A DNA stretch of 64,000 bases from Whitmania pigra (Eukaryota > Annelida > Clitellata > Hirudinida > Haemopidae), in the NCBI GenBank assembly GCA_021613335.1, contig JAJTWR010000051.1:137501-201500 (forward strand), read 5' to 3'. A program made the translations under genes and the position numbers. The notes under the pieces are model-generated. The model was not told the DNA's origin. It made no database searches and was given only the letters and a program-made list of their open reading frames with translations. Every line of letters starts with the position of its first letter. Position 1 is the first letter of the stretch. Of the stretch, positions 13,201 to 24,400 are shown one piece after another.

Positions 13201-14558
13201 TCTTCACGTTGATCAAGGAGAAGCAAAGTTCAGAAACTACGAAGTTTGAGGCCAAGGTTCACGAGTCGGGACACGAGGTTCCTGCCGACACTCATCACGT
13301 CGTCGTCACCCTGAAAGGAAACGACGTCAGAGATCACAAGAACGAAGCCGTATCTGGCACCAATCACGGCATTATTCCAATGACTCAGGCCTCTCAAATT
13401 CATCACCAGGCAAAGGATTTGCACTTGCCTCAGAAAAATCCGTTAACCGTTCAGGATGCCCACCCGAGATTCTCTGCTGGCCCAGCCACTGAGGGAAAGG
13501 AGCCAGTGAAACAAGAACATGTGTTTCAGGGAAGATTTATTTCCAATTCCAAGCCATTCCAGTCTCCTAGTATTCCAAACCAAACTGGAGGCAACAAGGC
13601 GAAGCCTCTTGCCGTCGCAGAAGATGGAAACGTTTTTGTTGGATACCAGACAGATCAAGTGGATCTAACAGAGGAAAGTCCTCAGACACCCAGAAAAAGG
13701 ACCGTGTCTCAAACAATGCTCTTGCACCCCAGAAATACTGACTCTCATCAAAACCATCAAGCGATCGTGCAATCGTCCGATTCTACTCACAACAGTAGTC
13801 CAACTACATCAAAGATCCCTACTGAAAACTCGCCAAAGCAGCCACTTCAAAGAGCCGTCTTTGATAGCTGCACTCAGAATCAGGCACAGAAGAATGCCAT
13901 CAGGGACGGCAATGCCTACCACCCACAACAACCTCAATCCTCATCCCAGATATATCAACAACAGCTTCTCCAGCAACAATACCAGCAGTTCCAACAGCAG
14001 CAGAGGCAGCAACAAATGGTGAAAAAGTCCCCCAAGCAGGATAAATTTCCCTCTCCTAAGCAACCCGTCCCGAACGTAGCGCACGTCAACTACTCCCTCG
14101 CACAACAGCAGCCCTCGAGCGTTGCGAATTCCTGCCTGACCAACGTGAAAATAGTACAACAGAGTGGCATTGCCAAGTCGAACGAGGTTTTTGTCCAGGA
14201 TCATCATCAAGACGCTGCCCGTGCCCGAGCGAACGAAGCATCCGGCCTCCAGCGTGGGTTTCCTTCTGGCGTAGCATTCCCTCCCGCCGAAATCAAGATG
14301 AGCTCCTTTCCTAAATCCCCCTTGAAGAAGGTCGATTCGACCGCGCCCCAACAGCAGGGATTTGCCACCTTCCAAAATCTTTCTGCTCAGAGCAAGCAGC
14401 ATCTTCAGCAAATGATTCAACAAAGTCAAAACATTCAACAGTCGATCAAGACCCAGCAACTGCACAACAACAGCAGCCAGCAACAGCAACAGTTTGCCCA
14501 GCAATTTTTCAGAGCTCAGAATTTTAGCCAGGACGGATCCTCTCAGCAGAAGAACTGA
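7263..14558 (+). CDS. UBN1: Ubinuclein (HIRA histone-chaperone complex subunit)
   Basis: Twelve exons: 7263-7409, 9033-9140, 9260-9364, 9487-9618, 9735-9799, 9920-10178, 10669-10766, 10998-11167, 11456-11678, 11925-12068, 12445-12495, 12956-14558, giving about 1034 residues. Exons 2-4 encode the Hpc2-related domain (about residues 70-145), with IKDLVDRGEGY, DSFVDNSEA and TKHGGFYIN. In the family this domain binds HIRA and helps deposit histone H3.3. Exons 7-11 encode the basic conserved middle domain (RLHSLCQTRKNEDKH; KKIKRHRMNLLN). The last exon is a 533-residue Ser/Pro/Gln-rich tail with poly-Gln near 13930-14010 and 14390-14500. The exon 5/6 junction is the weak point: the donor AA|GTGAAA and acceptor CGAAG|G restore the frame across a 120-bp intron, but the sites are poor. 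The stop lies 258 bp from the stop of convergent COA5. I cannot separate UBN1 from UBN2; invertebrates usually have one. Confidence 0.9.
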
Positions 14559-14695
14559 ACGTGTCATCTACCTTCATCACGGACCTCAACGTAGATTTTT
14601 AACCAAGGACGTTAGAATAAGATTTATATAGGTCATTTGCATGTTGTTTTTCTCGATGAATTGTTATGCTATGAAATGGTCGGACACTGAACTTA

Positions 14696-14701
14696 AATAA
14701 A
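14696..14701 (+). terminator. Ubinuclein polyadenylation signal
   Basis: A canonical AATAAA about 140 bp after the ubinuclein stop codon, in the short spacer between convergent genes. Placement is plausible; the cleavage site is not visible. Confidence 0.55.
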
Positions 14702-14816
14702 AACTTGTGTGAAACAATAATTCCGACTGCTTTCTGGTTTTTATTTCACTACACGATGATAAAAAAATACAAGAAAGTTATAAATTAACTTCATCACTTA
14801 GAATTTGTCCTCTTTT

Positions 14817-15405
14817 TCAGTATCCTTTCGGTCCTCGGAATCGAGCTCTCATGTCGACCTAGAGATGCACAAAATAAAAATGAATTAACTAATTTATTAT
14901 CCAGTTACATATTAATTCAAATTTGCATGTACAACAATTCCTGAGTCCTTCTAATGATGGAGTTTTGGTACTGGGAAATATCAGGTTAACAGAAGTTTTA
15001 AAAGGATGATTAGACCATATTGGTATCATCAAGATATATATATTTAATAAACTAGACTATCGATCAAAAATAAATTACCAGAGATCTCTTGCATTCGAAG
15101 AATGTTACTCTGAGGCTTCCACATTCGGTTTTCAAGCATTCCTTCGGAGTATTTCCTTGCTTAAAAATTCAATTCCGAACGATTAAAAATTTCTTCCATA
15201 CATAAATGCAGTTGGAATATTCTTATTTATGACAAACTGGGACAAGCACTTTTTAAGGTGACCAGTTTAAGATATATATCTAAACCGTATCATTTGAGCC
15301 TACTTTTACACACTCGGAGTTTATCAGGCATTCTTTAAGATCCTCACGCAATCCGTCGCAAGCTCTCTTGCTTTTTAAGCTGTCTTCCTCATAATATTTC
15401 GGCAT
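14817..15405 (-). CDS. COA5: Cytochrome c oxidase assembly factor 5 (PET191 family)
   Basis: Three phase-0 exons: 15405-15304, 15159-15079 and 14858-14817, for 74 residues, the same length as human COA5. The start MPKYYEED, the twin CX9C motifs (CDGLREDLKEC; CGSLRVTFFEC) and the end RARFRGPKGY are hallmark features. The protein is imported into the mitochondrial intermembrane space, where the cysteine pairs form disulfides, and it is needed for complex IV assembly. Introns are 144 and 220 bp. It is tail-to-tail with ubinuclein. Confidence 0.95.
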
Positions 15406-16807
15406 ATTGAAAATGTTTCGATCCTTTCAGCAATTAATTGGCAAAACTTAATTAGCTAACTTAATTAGCAAATTAAAAAAAACTTAATAGGATATTATAG
15501 GCAGAGAGCCAAGACCCATGAGCAAAGTCAATTCGAAGTGTCCAGTCACAACATCGCAAAATAGATTTTCACATAAACATGTCGAAAGTGAATCGATCGA
15601 ATTGTTTAAATGTTATATATTTATAGTTAAATGCTTATTGATAAAAATGTATTTTTAAATATTAAAATTTAAATTAATGGTAGCCGCTCTCTGAAATATG
15701 AAGTCTCAACTTATGTCGTCAATTTATTTTAAGCATTTAGACATATTAATCTAAAACTAAGTCAGACATTAGATTAAGCAATTTTTTTAAAACATTTAGA
15801 CATAACATCTACACATGAATAGCGGCTGTTCTGCCCTTCACCTAGATTGCCTATTTTGAATAATCAGAGAGAAGCTGTCTTAAATTTGCTCAAGTTTTTA
15901 AAACATTGGTAACGTTTAATAATAACAAATGATTTAATAAATGGAGTTTGAGTTTACTGATATATGTCCAACCTCAGGACCACTTCAATATTAAGAGTGT
16001 TATGTCCCCAAAGAGGAAAGTTTTCAATGCAGTGAAACCCAACCTAAACAGCATTGGTAACATGCAGGAGAGTTTGTTCCAGATCTGCAACCAACAATGT
16101 CTACAGACCTGCCAGCCATGTCTGCAAGATGACTTGATGAAGAAGGCATACCAGAAGCAATATCCCCTTTGTGGGATATGATCAGAAATAAGAGCCAAGA
16201 AGTGATGTGGGTCTCCATATGCTGGTGGCCATGACACGCTTTTATCGACAACAGATCACAACCAACCTGGAATCTATTCCCCCCCTCAAATATTTTGTCG
16301 AAGTCTTTTCCATCGAGGGGTTCAAACAGAAAATTAAATTCAAAAGCATTAGCAACTCTGCACATTGATTTGTGATCTGATTCTGCCCCAGTCCCCTAAG
16401 TAGCTGCTTCCACTGCTGGCTTTGTAAATTACACAACATGAATAAATTATATTTCAATAAAGAGACAAGAAAAACAACGGCAACTCTGCATAAATCACAG
16501 AGCCCAATGAAGCGGTTGATATTTCCACTGAAACACGCACCAGTCAGATCACCTGACACTTTACAACAATACTATTAGAACTATTGTGCAATAAGGAACA
16601 GCTAGCAGAAATCATAATTTTGCATAAATAATCAAATAGAAACAAATGATTAATTTACTCTTAATTCTTCTTAAAATCTTTCTAGTGATTTGATAAAAAC
16701 ACTTTTAGCAGAAGTCTAAGTATATTTAGCTAAAATGGTAATTTTTGGATAAAACTGGTGAGCCACTTTCAACTTTTGTCGTCAGAAGAGTACATTTTAT
16801 TTTGTAC
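15406..16807. other. AT-rich intergenic stretch with one unexplained ORF
   Basis: No conserved gene recognised. A 77-residue plus-strand ORF (15948-16181) contains a cysteine-rich segment (QICNQQCLQTCQPC). A +1-shifted continuation stays protein-like (LWDMIRNKSQEVMWVS) to about 16360, with base composition less AT-rich than its surroundings. It could be a decayed retrocopy or transposon piece; no family recognised. Confidence 0.4.
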
Positions 16808-19734
16808 TTAGCTAGCCACAGCCACTGATGAAGGCGGCTGCGGAGTTTTTGATTCCGGCACTAGTGACTGCGTTGGAGAAGTTGACGATGGGGACGTAGC
16901 AGGCATTTCCTCTTTAAGTCTCGTCCAACGTTCCGCTGTTGCCCAGAGTCTCTTCCTAATATAATCACTAATTTTCTTCTTGTCAAGTTTTTGCTCAAGC
17001 ATGGAGCTGTTCAACAACAACAAAAAATATTTTAAATAAAATATGTATTCAAATGTTACCATTGCTATCATTGCTAGAACTTTCAATAAAGCGTAAAAGT
17101 TGCATTCTGATTATGCTGCACATCAAATATATGTAGTTGTTGTCAGAGTAGAACATCAAAATAATAAGTAAGAGATAATAATAAATAATAGATTGTTCAC
17201 AATATCAAAAAATTGGGAATATTTTATAAAAAAATAGTTAATTCCACTTTATGCACAATAAATATCTTACCCATTGCAACTAAAATATCAACATCACATG
17301 TTCATTTGCATATTATAATCGGATTTCATTATAATTTTGAAACAATGACACATAATGATGAACATCAAAACAAATGGAGTCGACTCACTGAAACAATTTT
17401 CCAGAATGTTGAGGCTTCCCTTCCAATTCAGAGCTGAGTGTACAGTAGAGAATAGTCTGGCAGGCTTGTCTCGGCAGTTTGAAGAAAGCAACCCAAATGG
17501 GCTTAAGGACGGTACGAGAGATTGAGGATTTGTGGGAACCAAATTCACGTCTCAAGTCGGTTTCCGCCACTCCCGGACTTACAGAGTAAACCCCGACATT
17601 GCTTCCTGGCAATGATAATAATAATAATTAATAATAATAATAACAATAATAACTCATAACAATTCCATCGCAGCACAAAATACATGGTAGAAAATTCACT
17701 CCTCAGTCCATGCCAAACAAATACCTTACTCTATATAATGGAGTGGAAATGATCCAAATAACATGTAATTAATCAAATTAAACATTTATTCTCATTTTGT
17801 CATTGAACTTGTCAATAAAATATTTAGTTTCATTTAAAGACAGCTATTTTCAAAGATGACCTAAGCTATTATTCTATTTTCTAAACATCTCTCTGTCATT
17901 CATTGTGCAGGTTGGATAAATGGGTTACGTTCCTGCATTCGGTGGTAATGGCAACAGTCTTAATGTGTCGTGTTCGAAACCCAGCCTGCACTGCCACAAG
18001 GGCCATTGGGTAGTTGCACTACACAAATGGTTACAAAAAGTGCCTCGGATGCTGTGCATATGGTGCTACACAAATGAAGTACGGGTGATTCGTTTTAAAA
18101 TGCTAAACTAAAATCTAAGTCTTAATGAATTTTAAGGCCTCACTCAACAACAAATGAATCTGTAGCACCAGTTCCAACAACAAGTTAATCTACGACACCA
18201 GTTCCAACAACAACTCAACAACAAACAAACCGACCTTGCAGTCTCTCTGCAAGCTCGACTGTAAAGTTAACATTGGCAAGAGAAGCCCTTTTAGAAGCAT
18301 CGTCCATCCTCGTCATCTCTTGGTTGAAATCACTAAAATCGATCCTCGTCGAGAAATAACCGATGCACACGATGTTGATGATTCGACCCCAGGAATCTGT
18401 GGCTTTCATCTTGTCGAGCAATAAATTGGTCAGCAAGAACCTCCCTAATGTACAAAGTTAATTTAATTAATGTTAATGTAATTAATTAATGTTAATTTAA
18501 TCAATGTTAAATTAATTAATTAATGTTAATAAGGAACAGCTCAACAAAATGCACACAATATGTGTAAAAAAAAATTAATCAATATTTTTGAAAATTTACT
18601 TTAATACGAGCGAACAAATTTTGAGTGAATGTTATTTAAGTAATTGATTAAAAATATTAACAGAATAATTACCAAGGAAATTGACACCCATTTGGGCCTC
18701 AAATCCATCCCTTGTGACTGTCCTATTTTTGCTCATAATGCCAGCATTATTTATCAAAACGTCAAGTCTTTGTTCAGCTGTAATTAAATAATAAAAGAGT
18801 TATTACCAGCTAAATTTGTCAAATTCAGGTTACTAATAATATCAAGTCAGTCAGTGATAGTAATTTGCTTTTTAAACTTAAAGGAAATCATGAAATCATC
18901 ATGCATTACAAGTCAAACTTTTATCAATACTCAGAAAACCAATACTCTAGAAAGAACGACCAACATTAGATTTGAGGTAAATACAATTTTCACAACAATG
19001 ACCCGTTGCAAGCAATAAGATAAAACACATTTGGAAATGAATTAAAAATTAAATAATAAACTCTTCTACTTACTTTCATTAAATTCCTTAGCAAATGTTT
19101 TGATCGACTCAATGGACGAAAGGTCAAGCTTCCTACAGAAGAGATTATTGTTTTTGGTTGCATTAATGAGTTCCTGGCAAACACCAGCGCATTTGTCCAT
19201 GTCCCTGCAAGCCAGTATAATCCTTCCACCTTGTGATTATTGCTATGTTCTTAATTTAGTATTATTAATTTATTTATTATTCTTATTAATACTATATTAT
19301 GAACAAAATTCTGGGAAATATGCTGACAACATGAAACTGCCAGCAAATTATTGCTGAAGTCAATTCCAATTTTGATTCCAATGAGAGGCCAAAGTATAAC
19401 AAATTTAAATAAATAGAAACTTTCACTGACCTCTTCTGGCCAAATGCTCCGCTGTTGCTTTGCCAATACCTGATGTTGCTCCTGTTATTATCACAGTTTT
19501 ATTACCGAGCTGCTCATCGCCTTCAAATTTAACACCCCCTGACCAATCTCTTCAAAAATTTTAGAAAAACTGCGTTAGTTTCTATGCTCGATAATTTTCA
19601 AGTTTTGCTCCAGAGAATATGTTCAAATTGGTACATGACCAGAAAAGTATAAAAATGTCATACTTAAGTAAAACAAATGAACCAATTGCAGTCCCCGCAA
19701 AACTTAATCCCACAACATATTTATTAAGCCTCAT
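16808..19734 (-). CDS. Short-chain dehydrogenase/reductase, retinol dehydrogenase 11-14-like, with altered active site
   Basis: Seven exons: 19734-19664, 19549-19431, 19229-19074, 18777-18673, 18444-18235, 17605-17389, 17006-16808, encoding 358 residues with consistent phases. Exon 1 encodes a hydrophobic N-terminal anchor ([19 protein letters not shown]). The cofactor-binding motif TGATSGIG lies at 46-53, ACRDMDKC near 70, NNAG at 125-128 and VNFLGRFLL near 148. The region [14 protein letters not shown] is the usual post-active-site loop. The family reduces or oxidises retinoids and other lipids at ER or mitochondrial membranes using NADP(H). The expected SDR Tyr-x-x-x-Lys reads S-K-R-A-S (201-205), and the upstream Ser-Ser reads V-C (176-177), so catalysis is doubtful. 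The last 30 residues are a Ser/Pro/Thr-rich tail not typical of RDHs. Start choice rests on the first Met before the anchor. Confidence 0.85.
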
Positions 19735-20129
19735 CGTATAATAAATCCACGGCAATGACACGCGATGAACTAATAATGCAGGTGGAATTCACTTTTAACA
19801 TAAAGCTGATTAACATTATTTACTATCATCTAAAGTTAATAATTAAAAAGTCGTTGAAGCTCAAAATTTGTTTTTAATTTGAGCAAAACAAATTAATTTT
19901 GTTTTCATAGATTTTTGTAAAAACGGTACCTGGCTAAAGCCAATTCGAGGTGACCACGGAGTCGAATCCCGCACAACTAAATATTTTTAAGCTAACTCGC
20001 GGGAAGAAAATTTCGTCACTTGGAGGGAGGTTTATGGTTAGAATAAAAATACTTTGCTTTTGCGATTAATAATATTGAGCGGGATAGGAGATAACGTTTT
20101 TTGCTTTTAGCCAAAATTCAGGGGAAGGG

Positions 20130-20290
20130 GGGGCAATCCTTGTCAAACATGAGGAGATGGCCTTTTATTTGCGTCTTGCAAGATGGCCTTACCTCCGCTC
20201 CTGCCCCATCCCTAAATGACGTTCCTGGCTTGCTACAGGGTTTGCCTTCCCTTGGAACAACAAGCCCCTAGCTAAGCCTATATGTTGATT
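20130..20290 (+). repeat. Dispersed repeat family A, copy 1
   Basis: Contains AGATGGCCTT... and GGGTTTGCCTTCCCTTGGAA motifs that recur, diverged, at 20570-20760 and 39085-39185. Likely a transposon remnant; no coding potential. Confidence 0.45.
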
Positions 20291-20569
20291 TTTTATTTCT
20301 TTTCTGGTTGGATAAGGACATTGAGTCGTGGATATTGGGAACATATATGATTCATAGACTGCAATTGCAAACTTTTAAAATATTCTTTGAGCGACGTGTG
20401 TTACCATTGAAGGTTATCCATGAGAGGTGTTGCTTAACCAGGAAGCATTAAAGCTCTATATTCTGAATTCATAATCACTAGAGCTTTGCATAAGATCCAT
20501 TTGCTGAAGCCACTAGAACGGAAATCGTGAGGGCCGTTACGATCTTTAAATGCCGTACTCAGAGAATTG

Positions 20570-20760
20570 AATAAGGATCTGCTGCAGGGGGCCGACTTTA
20601 GACTAGACACAAAAAAGGTCATCTCAAATTTTATGAGGGTTTGCCCCCATTGAATTTTGGTTAGAAGCCAAAAAGGTCGCCTCCTCAAGTTGTGCGAGGG
20701 TTTGCTGTTCCTTTGGAACAAGCTGAAATGACGTCCCTGGATTTTCCATTGACTATGATG
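20570..20760 (+). repeat. Dispersed repeat family A, copy 2
   Basis: Shares AAGGTC-CTCCTCA-GTTGTGCGAGGGTT and GCTGAAATGACGTC with the copy at 39085-39185, in the same order and orientation. Confidence 0.55.
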
Positions 20761-21475
20761 TGTCAAGGTAAACATCAATATTTCTAACTACCATCGGTGA
20801 AATGATACTAACTTTTAATCGATAATTGCTAATTAGCCGATCTTTTGAGTACCTTGTATGAAGTTAGGTTGTGAAGTCACATTTTAGTCGATCTACTATT
20901 TGCATAGCTTCCACTTTAGGGGGCTCACTGGCAGGGCAGGCATCCCCGGATTTGGATATGGTAGGGGTGTGCTAGTCGGCAGGATCCCCACAGACCAGCC
21001 AGAAGCTTTTTTTTGCATGTCGTATATTTCTTGGTCCACCACCATCCAACTGCATCTGGGTCGCTCTCACCTACCTAAATACGTCCTCGATTCAGAGAAC
21101 TGCAAAACACCGGGGATAATTATAATCTACTTGACAACATAGGTCTATCAATTGCGATGTGCGATCAGATCAAGATCACAGACGTAATAGCGAATAGACG
21201 TATTGTGATTAGTGAGAGTTTATAAACAAGCTCTATTCACTGGTGTCGCATTCACGTGTCTTTTTAGAATACTGGGCCTGATGTAGCGTTTGTTAAACAA
21301 TTTCGTTAGCGGAGGGAATGCCAGTCAGCCTCACAATTGATTTCGTTTCTTTTTCCCAGCGCTTCCCACTCCGCTCAGAATTACGTAATCTAGTTAGTTT
21401 TAGAGTTCATAATTTGATAGGCAAATTACCTGCACATCTAGTTTTGAAACACTAGATAATGTTTAACAAGCCGCG

Positions 21476-24400
21476 ATGGACAGGTTAATAAAAAATGTCG
21501 TTAGTAACAGACTTCTCTGGAAAGCGGGGGAACTCTTTCATGTTGACGATCGCTTAATTGAACCCCACTTGAACGAACTATTGGAGTCTGTGAAGAACAT
21601 AATAATCTCTCCTGGATATGAAATTACTGTTAATGATCAGAATGTAGCAGAGATTTGTCTGGCTAGAAGTATTGTTGCCATCAGGTGAGTACTGTTTAAA
21701 ATCTCAAAGTAGATAGAAATCTGTATAAAATAGCTTCAAATATCATGTTCTCCATTCTACAAAGATCAAGCAAGGAGAGACACCAATATGAAGAAAAGCT
21801 AGTTGATATCATGAAGTGTTGCCTCAAGTTTCCACTGTGTTCATTCAATGGATTAATTCCACCTCATGCTAAGATTGCTTCTGACATCCTCAGTTATTTC
21901 TACTTGGTGAGACTTTTTCTTGTAGCAATGTTTATATAAAGTTTGTACCATTAAACTATTATTTATACCATTGCACTATTATTTATACCATTAAACTAAT
22001 ATTAAAATAATATTAAACCGATATTTATAATACTAACCATTAAGCTAAATAATTATAAAGCTTTATAATACTAACCATTAAGCTAAATAATTATAAAGCT
22101 TTATAATACTAACCATTAAGCTAAATAATTATAAAGCTTTATAATACTAACCATTAAGCTAAATAATTTCAACTTTTTTGCATCAATCCATTGCATCACT
22201 CGTTGCAATTGTAGAATTACCCAGGACTACCATCCACCACAGGATTCCTTGAAACTTCTACAAAGTTCCTTCTCTGTGGAAATTCTGGCATAATGGAAAA
22301 TCTGAGCAACTTCTTTCTTCTGGTTGTGGAAAACAACGTCGGCTTCTTTGCTCCGTACGTGGATGTGATATTGCAAAGTATCCTCCATCATGGTAATGCA
22401 TTTCAGAGTTATTAAATGTAATTATTTAATTAAATTTATTACTTAATAAAATGTAATTATTTTATTTAATTAATTATTTACTTTATTTTTTGTTTCAATA
22501 CATTAAATTCATTATAATTGAATGTGGTTTGGTGATTATATTAAATCTTTCATTTCCAATTTTTGAACTTTAACCTCTCGACTTCAACATTACTTAGAAG
22601 TTCAAGTTATTAGTTTATTAACACAAAATGATCATCTAGCTTCGTGGCACAGAAAACTACACTTCACTTATTAGCACCGAGTTTTCGATGTGTAATGTAT
22701 GATGTCTCGTTCAAGTATTTAAGTAGCTGTTGGAAGCAAAAGGTCATTCTAATGTTAATAGAAGCCTCTCATGACTCGTTACTGTTATTAATTAGTTATG
22801 TTGTGTTAGATTTGATTTACAATGTCAGTTTAGTTCAAGTTATATGGTTGTGAATGGTGAGGATGTCAATTTAAGTGATTTTAAAAAAGTATTTACATGA
22901 AGTAAAAGTATTTTAATTTTCTAAATTACTAATTTTTGATTTGAATCGCATCAACGTCGCCTTGTTTACATTCACAACAGATAACCTGTCTGTCATTCCG
23001 ATGTTGGTTCACTTGCATGGAGTGGACCATACGAAACTGATACCCAGGAATCTTAATCAACTTCTCTCTTCTGCCAAGAACGGGGATGACAGTATCAGGG
23101 AATCCACTTTGAGACTTGTGTCTCTCATTTATGAGGATGATCCCCAGGTCTGTACAGGAAATTCGTTAAGTTTTCAAGTTTGTTATTCAAGTTATTCAAG
23201 CCTTTAGACATGCTGAGTCACTCTTATTATTTATTTATTTTTATTATTATTCTCGGAGTCGTATTGATTAGGCCAACAACAACAAAAGCCGTATTTTGAG
23301 GCTGCTCTATTATTGTGAAAAAGAATAAGATTTTAGTGGCAGACCTCTGTCTCAAGTCATATTTGGTCTTTTATGAAGATCATCCATGATATTACCCACT
23401 GACAGGTCGTTGAAGAATGCCTTAGGAGAATAATAGACTTTCTAAATTATCCACCATCTGTTAGGATGACTATCAGCATTCTCAATGTAATCTTCTGGAC
23501 CAATCAGCAGATATTCTATTACCATGTGACTGGACTTATGCAAATAGGATTGGCTGCCAGCACGGAGGATTTTGATCTCATTGGCTCTCTGCTGGTGTCC
23601 ATATGTAGCACTGATGAAGTTAGTTTTGTTGATTATTTGAAATATATTTACTAAAATAAAGTAAAATAAAATAAATTTCTTTGTTCAACCATGAACTTTA
23701 TTGCATATTTTTCTAATTAATTATTTATTTAAAAACTTTAAAGTGCAATGATGAAATTACTGATATTAAATTTTTTGTTTCCAAACTCTAACTTCTGAGA
23801 AATAAATAAATTATTAAAATTTGTTATTATTATTGTTATTGTTATTATAAATTATAAGTAAACAAGCCTAGTTGACCTTTAATCAAAAATAACATCAAAG
23901 TTTGAATGTGAAGTTTCCGTCAAAACAACTATCTCTTGAGAGATAATTTTTAAGCAGTCTCTCATGATGAGACAATTAACCACAAATTTTGAATGCTATC
24001 TTTCTCGTTTCTTCATTCAATTCCATTCATTCGTTCGTTGTAGGTTCTTGCCAAGGACTGCCTGGTGTATCTGTCTGCCTGTCTGTTTCACAAGACGTCG
24101 AATGTGGCCATCATATTTGCATGGATCGAGTCGCTGTTGCAGAAATATCAATGTCATCTGCAAGTCATGCGTGAAGTTGTGACTCATCTCGAGAATGAAG
24201 ATGAAACTACAGAATTTTCACTAAATGCCATTGCAAGACTCAAACAGATCGTAGACGAGAGGTTAAACACGTTTCTAGGTATTGTAACAAGTGGTAAAGG
24301 TCCATGCTATTTAGAAATATTGTTTAAATGTGCATATGTAATAGTCATTTGATTAATGGTCATTTATTAGTAATATAATATTGTTATTGGTAATATAATA

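Larger units (their letters stand above)
19735..21475. other. Intergenic region between SDR and VEPH1, with dispersed repeats
   Basis: No conserved coding exon found. Parts at 20100-20290 and 20570-20760 belong to a dispersed repeat family (see separate entries). A 114-codon minus-strand ORF at 20434-20778 lies in this repeat and has no recognised domain. The 5' UTR of VEPH1 is probably in the last 200 bp. Confidence 0.55.

Noticed and set aside
13941..14567. 208-codon Leu-rich minus-strand ORF
   Set aside because: Antisense shadow of the Gln/Ser-rich last exon of ubinuclein.
16024..16559. Minus-strand ORFs of 105-113 codons
   Set aside because: No splice context or motif, and the plus strand of the same region looks more protein-like; left as unresolved spacer.
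19925..19985. tRNA-like segment with GAGTCGAATCCCGC resembling a T-loop/B box
   Set aside because: No acceptor stem, anticodon arm or A box could be paired around it; at best a SINE relic.
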